From Methanotrichaceae archaeon (lineage in GTDB: Archaea > Halobacteriota > Methanosarcinia > Methanotrichales > Methanotrichaceae): DNA of 64,000 nt. Shown one piece after another: positions 57,848 to 64,000 of the stretch. The translations under genes were made by a program, and so were the position numbers. The stretch spans positions 1 to 64,000 of the forward strand of contig JABLXE010000012.1 of NCBI GenBank assembly GCA_013178225.1. The letters are read 5' to 3'. The notes below the pieces were generated by a model. It searched no databases. It was not told the origin of the DNA and saw nothing but the letters and a program-made list of their open reading frames with translations. How positions within the stretch are numbered: position 1 is the first letter of the stretch; the number at the start of each line of letters is the position of its first letter.

Positions 57848-58792
57848 TCAAGGCTCGACCTTGAATACCTCCTGCAGCGAGTCTTCGGCTTTGTCCATCA
57901 CTTCTTTGGGGCAGGTTCGAAACGCCTTTCTCAGGGGCTCTATTGCCTTCGGGTCACCAATCTCTCCCAGGCTCCAGGCGGCCCAGGCGCGGATCTCTGG
58001 GTCGTCGCCGCCGAACATCACTTCCACCAGCGGCTCCAGGGCCTCATTGCGGCCAATTTCTCCGAGCGAGGTGACTGCATTGAGCCTGACCGTTGAATTT
58101 TCATCGGAGAGGGCCGAGAGGGCCATCCTGCATGCTTCTTCGCTCTGAATTCGGCCCAGGGATTTGAGCGCCTCCGATCTGACCGCAGGGTCCGGGTCCT
58201 TGAGGGAGCAGCCCAGGTGCTCCACCGCCCGATCGCTCTGAAACTCGCCCATGAAGGCAGCAGCACGCCTCCTCACCTCTGCACTTTCGTCCTCCTGCAG
58301 ACCGGCCACATCTCCGAGCGCATCCTCGCACTTGATCTTGGCAAGGCCGGTGACTGCGAGTCCCCTGGTCTCCGGCTCTGCCGAGCAAAGCAGCTCTCTC
58401 AGAGGCTGAACGGCCTTCAAGCCGCGAAGCGCGACGGCAGCCCTACGTCTCACGTCTTTGTTGCTGTCCAGCTTCATGGCCTGAACCAGATATGGAACAG
58501 CGTCCGGGTCGCCAACGCTCTCCAGCGCGGCTGCGCACCACTCGCGAACCACGAAATCGGAATCGTTTAGCATGACCGTTCCAAGGGGCTCTACTGCCCT
58601 TGGGCTCTGGATCTTTCCCAGGCACCAGGCCGCTTTGTACCTCAGATCTGAGAACTTGCCCTGCCGCAGGGCGACGATCAGTCCTTCCACCGCCTCATCT
58701 CCCAGTGACACCAGGGCCCAGGCCGCCTTCTGGCGCAGGAAGTAGTCGTCGCTTTCCCCCAGCGTTTTAATGAGTTCGGAGGCTTTATCCAT
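57848..58792 (-). CDS. HEAT-repeat (PBS-lyase-type) protein
   Basis: The 314-residue protein is made of about ten helical repeats of roughly 31 residues, such as VEPLGTVMLNDSDFVVREWC, AVPYLVQAMKLDSNKDVRRR and ALEPLVEVMFGGDDPEIRAW followed by AAWSLGEIGD. This is the E/Z or PBS-lyase HEAT type. It has no catalytic region, so it is a protein-binding scaffold. The ATG at 58792 is preferred because a TATA-like CTTAAAAAT lies about 28 nt upstream; an ATG at 58810 is in frame too. It is divergent from the radical SAM gene. Confidence 0.85.
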   Translation of the reverse strand: MDKASELIKTLGESDDYFLRQKAAWALVSLGDEAVEGLIVALRQGKFSDLRYKAAWCLGKIQSPRAVEPLGTVMLNDSDFVVREWCAAALESVGDPDAVPYLVQAMKLDSNKDVRRRAAVALRGLKAVQPLRELLCSAEPETRGLAVTGLAKIKCEDALGDVAGLQEDESAEVRRRAAAFMGEFQSDRAVEHLGCSLKDPDPAVRSEALKSLGRIQSEEACRMALSALSDENSTVRLNAVTSLGEIGRNEALEPLVEVMFGGDDPEIRAWAAWSLGEIGDPKAIEPLRKAFRTCPKEVMDKAEDSLQEVFKVEP

Positions 58793-58880
58793 ATGCGTTT
58801 TCTGGTGCATCCCGATTTTTAAGCTTTGCTGAGGATAGGATTATATCTGTCCCTGCAGAACGCACCAACCGGAACCGGAT

Positions 58881-59777
58881 ATGGAATACCTTTTCGGACC
58901 TGTGCTCTCCAGGAGGCTGGGCCTATCCCTGGGAGTGGATCTGCTCCAGAACAAGACCTGCAACCTGGACTGCGTCTACTGCGAGCTGGGAGGAACGACC
59001 TGTCTGACCTCTTGCCGCAACAGATTCGTGTCTCCGGAAAAAGTGCTCAGGGAGATCAAATCCCGTGCCGGCGAATCCTTCGATTTCCTCACCTTCGCCG
59101 GATCTGGTGAGCCGACGCTCAGCATCGACCTGGGCGAGATTCTGGCCCGGGCCCGGAAGCTGGTTGACTCTCCAATCGCCGTCATCACCAACAGCACGCT
59201 TCTCGACAGCCCGCAGGTGAGACGCGAGATCTCTTCAGCCGACGTGATCCTTCCCTCCCTTGATGCCGCAACTGAGCCGACGTTTCGGGCCATAAACAAG
59301 CCTGATCCGCGCCTTAAGATCGAGTCCGTAATTGAGGGCCTGAGAGCCCTGCGAAGGGAGTTTCAGGGCGAGATCTGGCTGGAGGTCATGCTCGTGAAGG
59401 GAATAAACGAGCACGAAGTGGAGTTGATCGCTCGTGCCGCGGAGTCCATTGAGCCGGACAGGGTTCAGCTGAATACCGTGGTCAGACCGCCGGCAGAGCC
59501 TGTCGAGCCGCTGGACGAGGAGATGATGGAGTCCCTGCTCGAGATCTTCGACCACGCCGAGCTGATACCGGACTGGGACTGGAGAGTTCCCCCCAAGATG
59601 CAGGAGAGGCTGGAGGAACTGCTGAGCAGGGAACCGTGCACTCTGGAGGATATAGCTCTCCAGCTGGACCTGGAGGGAAGTGCCATCATAAAGTATGTCA
59701 AGATCTTGGAGCGAGACGGCCGTCTCGGTCGCAAGCTCCAAGATGGCAGGTATTACTTCTATGCAATTGAAGGCTAA
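58881..59777 (+). CDS. radical SAM protein with C-terminal winged helix
   Basis: The 298-residue protein has a radical SAM core (NKTCNLDCVYCELGGTTC, C-x3-C-x2-C) with FLTFAGSGEPTLSIDLGEIL as the SAM-binding GGE-like motif and NTVVRPPAEPVEPL near the end of the barrel. The last 60 residues form a winged helix (CTLEDIALQLDLEGSAIIKY, VKILERDGRLGRK), which suggests nucleic acid or protein recognition. It belongs to the COG0731 group, near the wyosine-base enzymes but without their flavin domain. Extra cysteines follow the cluster motif. Substrate unknown. A TATA-like ATTATAT lies about 33 nt upstream. Confidence 0.8.
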   Translation: MEYLFGPVLSRRLGLSLGVDLLQNKTCNLDCVYCELGGTTCLTSCRNRFVSPEKVLREIKSRAGESFDFLTFAGSGEPTLSIDLGEILARARKLVDSPIAVITNSTLLDSPQVRREISSADVILPSLDAATEPTFRAINKPDPRLKIESVIEGLRALRREFQGEIWLEVMLVKGINEHEVELIARAAESIEPDRVQLNTVVRPPAEPVEPLDEEMMESLLEIFDHAELIPDWDWRVPPKMQERLEELLSREPCTLEDIALQLDLEGSAIIKYVKILERDGRLGRKLQDGRYYFYAIEG

Positions 59778-59819
59778 TCAGGACGGCAAGACAACCCCGA
59801 TAGCTTAAGGATGTGCTCT

Positions 59820-60665
59820 ATGACAGAACGTGACGATAAATGCGAGACCTGTACAAAGAAAACTAGCTGCAAGGAGAAAGATAAGGGTGAAGCCTGCATC
59901 TTCGAGCGCATGGGAAAAATCCGGCACAAGCTCATCATAGCCAGCGGCAAGGGAGGGGTTGGAAAAAGCACCGTGACCGTCAACCTGGCCCGGGCTTTGA
60001 TCCTGAAGGGCTACCGGGTGGGCATACTCGATGCCGATATCACCGGCCCCAACATTCCAAAGTTGTTAGGAATTGAGGGGGCGCGCCTAAGAAAGGGAGC
60101 CGGAGGAATTGAGCCTGCGGACGCCAACGGAATAAAGGTTGTATCCATGGCGCTGATCCTTTCCAGCAGTGATTCGGCGGTCGTCTGGAGAGGGCCCATG
60201 AAGATGGCGGCAATCAAACAGTTTTTGCAGGAGGTCAACTGGGGCGACCTGGACTTTCTGCTGGTGGACCTCCCACCTGGCACCAGCGATGAGCCCTTGA
60301 GCGTGGTGCAGCTGATTCCCGATCTGACCGGAGCGGTGATCGTGACCACGCCGCAGGAGGTCTCACTTCTGGATTCGAGAAAGGCCGTGAACATGGTCAA
60401 GAACATGAAGGTCTCGGTGCTGGGCGTGGTGGAGAACATGGGCAGCTTTTACTGTCCGCACTGCGGAAAGGCCATTGCCATATTCAGCACCGGAGGCGGA
60501 GCCAGGATGGCAGAGGAGATGGGAGTGCCGTTCCTGGGATCAATCCCCATGGACCCTGATATAAGCTCAATGGGCGATGCCGGAATAACTTTTGCCGATA
60601 GTAGCAGCCCTGCGGGAAGATGCTTCCAGGAGATCGTGGAACGCCTGCTCCAATCCATTCAATAG
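59820..60665 (+). CDS. Mrp/NBP35-family iron-sulfur carrier ATPase
   Basis: The 281-residue protein has a deviant Walker A (SGKGGVGKSTVTVNLARA), the Mrp segment LDADITGPNIPKLLGI, the LLVDLPPGTSDEPLSVVQ motif and a C-terminal FYCPHCGKAI. The C-x-x-C pair holds a bridging 4Fe-4S cluster in Mrp dimers; the N-terminal CETCTKKTSC is NBP35-like and may hold a second one. The protein assembles or delivers iron-sulfur clusters. AAGGATG is a suitable ribosome binding site for the ATG at 59820; a start at 59811 is also possible. It ends before a T8 terminator. Confidence 0.92.
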   Translation: MTERDDKCETCTKKTSCKEKDKGEACIFERMGKIRHKLIIASGKGGVGKSTVTVNLARALILKGYRVGILDADITGPNIPKLLGIEGARLRKGAGGIEPADANGIKVVSMALILSSSDSAVVWRGPMKMAAIKQFLQEVNWGDLDFLLVDLPPGTSDEPLSVVQLIPDLTGAVIVTTPQEVSLLDSRKAVNMVKNMKVSVLGVVENMGSFYCPHCGKAIAIFSTGGGARMAEEMGVPFLGSIPMDPDISSMGDAGITFADSSSPAGRCFQEIVERLLQSIQ

Positions 60666-60690
60666 CCGGACCACAAGCCTCAACTTCTCA

Positions 60691-60698
60691 TTTTTTTT
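60691..60698 (+). terminator. T8 run after the Mrp gene
   Basis: Eight consecutive T residues 26 nt after the stop codon, a common archaeal terminator form. Confidence 0.5.
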
Positions 60699-60780
60699 GG
60701 TAATTCATAGAAGCATTACTTCGAGCTGCTGCAATGCCTGGTAAGTTTATCATGACATAATAAAAATAAACAAAAACTAC

Positions 60781-60786
60781 TTATAT
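60781..60786 (+). promoter_or_regulatory. TATA box of the M6 protease gene
   Basis: TTATAT is located 25-30 nt before the ATG at 60811, consistent with a leaderless mRNA, and a stop codon lies just before the ATG, so no longer start exists. Confidence 0.5.
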
Positions 60787-60810
60787 TCTGAAATCCTTTT
60801 AGCCTAACAG

Positions 60811-62394
60811 ATGACCGGGATTATGCCTGATGGATATCTGAGGCCGCCAAGACAATTCTCTTGCGTTCCTCCCTCACCGGAACTGGAGAAGAGGATCCTC
60901 AAGAGCAAGCGAAGCCTGATCAAAGGTGAAGCCCTCCCCGAGAAGTCAGGCCCGGATTTTCTGGACCTGAACAGCCTGATGTTGATTGCCAACCGGCCGG
61001 CATTTACCAGGGCCCATTCCCTGGGAGCGTCGGTTGCGTCTTCTGGGGGAGCCGTAGGCAAGAGGCGGGCGCTGGTGATACTGGTCGACTTCTCCGATCA
61101 CCCCGCCAAGCAGCGGCGCGAGCACTACCAGGAGATGCTCTTTTCCAGCTCCAGGTATCCCACCGGGAGCCTGAGGGACTACTATCGCGAGGCTTCCTAC
61201 GGACGTCTGACGGTGGAAGGAGATGTGGTGGGCGGCGAAGGCGGATGGTACAGGGCTCCGAAGCCCTACTCCTACTACTGCAATGGTGAATACGGATTCG
61301 GGACTTATCCCAGAAACGTAACCCGCCTGGTGGAGGACGCAATCGAACAGGCTTCAGCTCACGTCAACTTTGCCCAGTACGACGCTGATGGCGACGGAGA
61401 TGTGGATGCTCTGTTCATAATCCACTCAGGGCCAGGGGCAGAGACCACCGGCAGCGTCAGCGATATCTGGTCCCATATGTCCGCCATCACCCCCAAGACT
61501 ATCCACGGAGTAAGAGTCAGCAGGTATTCCATGGAGCCCGAGGACGGGAACGTGGGCGTCTTCTGCCACGAGCTGGGGCACGTCTTCGGACTTCCCGATC
61601 TTTACGACTACGACATGGACTCCGCAGGAACCGGCAGCTGGGACCTTATGGCCGGAGGAAGCTGGAACAACGGCGGAAAAACTCCGGCCCACCCCGTGGG
61701 ATGGTGCAAGGTCCAGCTGGGCTGGGTGACTCCTACCGTGGTCGAGAAGCCGGTGGAGAACGTGACCATCCGTCCCTCATCTCTTTTTCCGGAGATGTAC
61801 CGTTTGCCGGCTGACGGCGCACAGAGCGAATATTTCCTGATAGAGAACCGCAAAAAGGCCGGCTTTGACAGCTACCTCCCCGGCGAAGGGCTGATGATAC
61901 TGCATATAGACGAGAGCCAGAAGAACAACAACGATCAGAGCCGCTATCTGGTGGAAATCGAGCAGTGTGACGGCAGATGCGACCTGAACAACAACGAGAA
62001 CCGGGGAGATGCGACCGACCCCTACCCGACCTCCTCCAACAGCGCCTTTGCAGCGGATACTTCTCCTGCCAGCAAGCTCTACGACGGGCGGGACTCCAGA
62101 GTCGCGGTCAGAAACGTCCGCCGAAAAGGTGAGAACATCGTTGCCGACCTGGTTCTCGGAGGGCCTGCCGGACCCGTCTGGATCAAGAACCGGACCATCG
62201 ACCGGACCTTTGCCCACTGCGCCAGCCAGTGGGCCTGGGCCCACGTGCCGGATCTAGGGTGGCGGAGGATCAAGGAGAAGAGCAACGATGGCGTATCCAA
62301 CATCTTCGGCCTGGCCTGCGAGGCGGTGGGAAGCAGCCTGAAGGTGAACCTGTACGCCGATGACTGCTTCATCTATATGCTGTATCTGGTGTAA
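60811..62394 (+). CDS. M6-family (immune inhibitor A-like) metalloprotease
   Basis: The 527-residue protein has an M6 protease core: RRALVILVDFSDHPAKQRRE, SLRDYYREASYGRLTVEGDV, DADGDGDVDALFIIHSGPGA and the zinc site FCHELGHVFGLPDLYDYD with HELGH at residues 253-257. SWDLMAGGSW follows as the Met-turn-like segment. The C-terminal 73 residues (TFAHCASQWAWAHVPDLGWR onward) form a small module that is repeated as a separate gene at 62455. Although most M6 proteases are exported, this one has no signal peptide and no upstream start. A TATA box is placed for a leaderless mRNA. Target unknown. Confidence 0.85.
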   Translation: MTGIMPDGYLRPPRQFSCVPPSPELEKRILKSKRSLIKGEALPEKSGPDFLDLNSLMLIANRPAFTRAHSLGASVASSGGAVGKRRALVILVDFSDHPAKQRREHYQEMLFSSSRYPTGSLRDYYREASYGRLTVEGDVVGGEGGWYRAPKPYSYYCNGEYGFGTYPRNVTRLVEDAIEQASAHVNFAQYDADGDGDVDALFIIHSGPGAETTGSVSDIWSHMSAITPKTIHGVRVSRYSMEPEDGNVGVFCHELGHVFGLPDLYDYDMDSAGTGSWDLMAGGSWNNGGKTPAHPVGWCKVQLGWVTPTVVEKPVENVTIRPSSLFPEMYRLPADGAQSEYFLIENRKKAGFDSYLPGEGLMILHIDESQKNNNDQSRYLVEIEQCDGRCDLNNNENRGDATDPYPTSSNSAFAADTSPASKLYDGRDSRVAVRNVRRKGENIVADLVLGGPAGPVWIKNRTIDRTFAHCASQWAWAHVPDLGWRRIKEKSNDGVSNIFGLACEAVGSSLKVNLYADDCFIYMLYLV

Positions 62395-62454
62395 TCCTGC
62401 GAACTCTCCGCCCGGTGCCAAGATCGCCGGATGAGATAGCCTGTGAGGGAAAAT

Positions 62455-62676
62455 ATGTGGAGCAAGAACTGCAAAGTAAAGGCCACCTTTGCCAGCAATG
62501 ACCCCCAGTGGGCCTGGGCCCATATCGAGGGGCTCGGGTGGAGGCGAATCAAAGGAGGAGCCCCGGATGGAGTCGCCAATATATTTCGCATGATGTGCAC
62601 GGCCAAGGTCCGGGGAAGACTGGTGAATGTGGACCTGGACGAAAAAAACCTAATCACCACAGCCTATCTGTTATGA
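62455..62676 (+). CDS. free-standing copy of the M6 C-terminal module
   Basis: The 73-residue protein matches the end of the protease upstream: ASNDPQWAWAHIEGLGWRRI, GGAPDGVANIFRMMCTAKVR and LITTAYLL align with ASQWAWAHVPDLGWRRIKEK, SNDGVSNIFGLACEA and FIYMLYLV. It has no signal peptide and no known family. GAGGG lies 5 nt before the ATG at 62455. It is 60 nt after the protease, so both may be on one mRNA. A regulatory, immunity-like or binding role is possible, but nothing in the sequence decides. Confidence 0.75.
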   Translation: MWSKNCKVKATFASNDPQWAWAHIEGLGWRRIKGGAPDGVANIFRMMCTAKVRGRLVNVDLDEKNLITTAYLL

Positions 62677-62765
62677 GCCGGGAGGAATCGCCCTGAGTCC
62701 AGAATGGATGAGCAAAAACGGGGGGAAGATCGACCGGCCACAAAAACCCGGTCAAAGGTAGAGAT

Positions 62766-62772
62766 TTTATAT
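62766..62772 (+). promoter_or_regulatory. TATA box of surE
   Basis: TTTATAT sits 26-32 nt before the ATG at 62798, the spacing for a leaderless transcript. Confidence 0.55.
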
Positions 62773-62797
62773 CTTTTGCGTTTCATCAACTAGCTCG

Positions 62798-63586
62798 ATG
62801 TCTCGCATACTGGTCACCAATGACGACGGGGTCTACGCTTCAGGACTTCATGCCGCGGCACGCGGTGTAAAAAGTCTGGGCGAGGTGATAGTGGTCGCCC
62901 CCTCCAGCCAGAAGAGCGGAGTGGGAAGATCGATATCCGTCTTCGAGCCGCTGAGGTATGCCGAGCTTTCCCTTAACGGACAGAAGGCCTATGCCGTCAC
63001 CGGAACCCCTACCGACTCGGTCATCATCGGGCTTTTCGCCATCATGAAGGGGAAGCTTCCCGACCTGGTGATCTCCGGAATCAATGTGGGCGAGAACATT
63101 AGCACCGATACCGTCACCACCAGCGGAACCATCGGAGCGGCCCTGGAGGCAGCAAGCTACGATATTCCCTCCATTGCCATCTCCATTCAGGTGGTGGACC
63201 AGGGCGATAAGTTCGATATGCATCACGGTGCCAAGCACAGCTTCGATGTGGCCGCCAAAGTCCTGGAGAGGGTAGCGAAAAAGGTGCTGGAAGCCGGAAT
63301 GCCGCGAGGAGTGGACGTCCTCAACATCAACGTTCCGGCCGAGGCCAGCGAGGACACCGAGATGGTCGTTACCAGGCTGGCCCGCAAGATCTTCAGGACG
63401 GCAGTGCAGGAGAGGTTTGACCCCCGGGGCAGGCCCTACTACTGGATCGACGGCGAGCTGATCTGCTGCGATGCCCCTGGAACCGACGTTCAGACCGTCT
63501 ACCAGGAGGAGAAAATATCCCTCACTCCTCTGAGCCTGGACTCGACCTCCAGGATTGACGAGAAGGAGATGAAAAAGCTACTCTAA
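62798..63586 (+). CDS. surE: 5'/3'-nucleotidase SurE
   Basis: The 262-residue phosphatase has the acidic metal site MSRILVTNDDGVYASGLHAA, VVAPSSQKSGVGRSISVFEP, AVTGTPTDSVIIG and the SGINVGENISTDTVTTSGTI motif. SurE removes phosphate from nucleoside monophosphates and other phosphate esters, with a role in survival under stress in bacteria. Length and motifs are normal. A TATA box is directly upstream and the transcript has almost no leader. It is convergent with the HisB gene; a T6 run lies between. Confidence 0.94.
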   Translation: MSRILVTNDDGVYASGLHAAARGVKSLGEVIVVAPSSQKSGVGRSISVFEPLRYAELSLNGQKAYAVTGTPTDSVIIGLFAIMKGKLPDLVISGINVGENISTDTVTTSGTIGAALEAASYDIPSIAISIQVVDQGDKFDMHHGAKHSFDVAAKVLERVAKKVLEAGMPRGVDVLNINVPAEASEDTEMVVTRLARKIFRTAVQERFDPRGRPYYWIDGELICCDAPGTDVQTVYQEEKISLTPLSLDSTSRIDEKEMKKLL

Positions 63587-63608
63587 TGGTCTGATGGCCG
63601 GAGAAGGC

Positions 63609-63614
63609 TTTTTT
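63609..63614. terminator. T6 run between surE and hisB
   Basis: TTTTTT occurs 23 nt after the SurE stop codon and can end that transcript. Confidence 0.4.
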
Positions 63615-63653
63615 CTCATGACTCTCTTAGGAAGCGTCCCCATCAAATCGCTC

Positions 63654-64000
63654 TTAGATCACGCCCTTGGTGCTGGGAACCCCTGAGCCCTCGCGAGTCA
63701 CAGCCTGTTTTACCGCAAATCCCAGGGCCTTGAAGATGCTCTCGGCCTTATGGTGGTCGTTTTCTCCATAACAGCGAACGTGCAGCGTCAGCCTTGCGCC
63801 CACGCATACGGCCTCCAGGAATGGCCTGATGTCCTGGGTCTCCAGATCGCCGATCCGCCGGCCCTGAAACTCTGCGGCAAATACCAGATAGGGCCGGCCG
63901 CTGAAATCCAGCGCCACTTCGGCCAGCGCCTCGTCCATGGGAACAGCAGCGCTGCCGTAGCGCCGGATGCCCGACCGGTCCAACAGAGCTTCGCTTAGAG
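63654..64000 (-). CDS. hisB: C-terminal part of imidazoleglycerol-phosphate dehydratase HisB
   Basis: The last 115 codons of a HisB-type protein are present; the N-terminus lies beyond the right edge. The part seen contains ALLDRSGIRRYGSAAVPMDE, ALAEVALDFSGRPYLVF, CYGENDHHKAESIFKALGFA and the terminal SGVPSTKGVI. The H-H of the NDHHKAE metal site is intact. HisB removes water from imidazoleglycerol phosphate in histidine synthesis. No other his gene is in the window. The frame is open to position 64000, so the gene is cut only by the window. Confidence 0.92.
   Translation of the reverse strand, partial: LSEALLDRSGIRRYGSAAVPMDEALAEVALDFSGRPYLVFAAEFQGRRIGDLETQDIRPFLEAVCVGARLTLHVRCYGENDHHKAESIFKALGFAVKQAVTREGSGVPSTKGVI

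Overview
The window looks like a chromosomal segment of an aceticlastic methanogenic archaeon of the Methanosarcinales, most likely Methanothrix/Methanotrichaceae. This is an inference from gene content; no 16S rRNA or mcr gene is present. Supporting genes are a proteasome-activating nucleotidase (PAN), archaeal riboflavin synthase (RibC), an MptN-like ATP-grasp glutamate ligase, two Isf-type iron-sulfur flavoproteins, archaeal ThiL, an Mrp/NBP35 ATPase, a sodium:solute symporter with its small accessory protein, and many secreted proteins of unknown function. Promoters are archaeal: TATA-like boxes lie about 25-30 nt before several start codons (leaderless mRNAs), while other genes have GGAGG-type ribosome binding sites.

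Layout. 1-2.2 kb is an accessory edge: a truncated IS1634-type transposase, a TIR-domain protein, a SnoaL-like protein and a RelB/RelE-type toxin-antitoxin pair. 2.2-8.5 kb holds tandem secreted paralogs, a C45 acyltransferase, a CorC/HlyC-type membrane protein and two more secreted proteins. 8.6-18.3 kb is metabolic and transport: an isocitrate-lyase-like enzyme, a SpoIIE-type phosphatase followed by a nucleobase permease with a C-terminal RsbW-like domain, a creatininase-family hydrolase, a DUF2254 protein, acetolactate decarboxylase, a YdjM-like protein and RibC. 18.4-27.8 kb holds rubrerythrin, an ABC exporter, two Isf proteins around RlmH and a small regulator, PurA and the MptN-like ligase. 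28-35.5 kb mixes secreted proteins, ThiL, MoaA and a symporter. 35.7-39.9 kb is Tex and a fused AguB-AguA polyamine enzyme. 40-43.2 kb holds a very cysteine-rich hexapeptide-repeat protein and a large surface protein. 43.4-48.5 kb is an ArsB-like transporter, a thioredoxin-like protein and the second symporter. 48.7-51.7 kb is a two-component system. 51.9-64 kb is PAN, two MscS channels around a beta-helix protein, EngB, a YkgJ-type protein, a HEAT-repeat protein, a radical SAM enzyme, Mrp, an M6 protease with a duplicated C-terminal module, SurE and the end of HisB.

The most unusual items are the protein at 40000-41166, about 55 cysteines in a nearly uninterrupted six-residue period with 90-bp DNA repeats, suggestive of a disulfide-laddered solenoid; the phosphatase/permease pair that may be a partner-switching controlled transporter; the AguB-AguA fusion; the M6 protease without a signal peptide beside a free copy of its C-terminal module; and small genes at 24886-25011 and 29970-30098. 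No rRNA, tRNA or CRISPR array was found.
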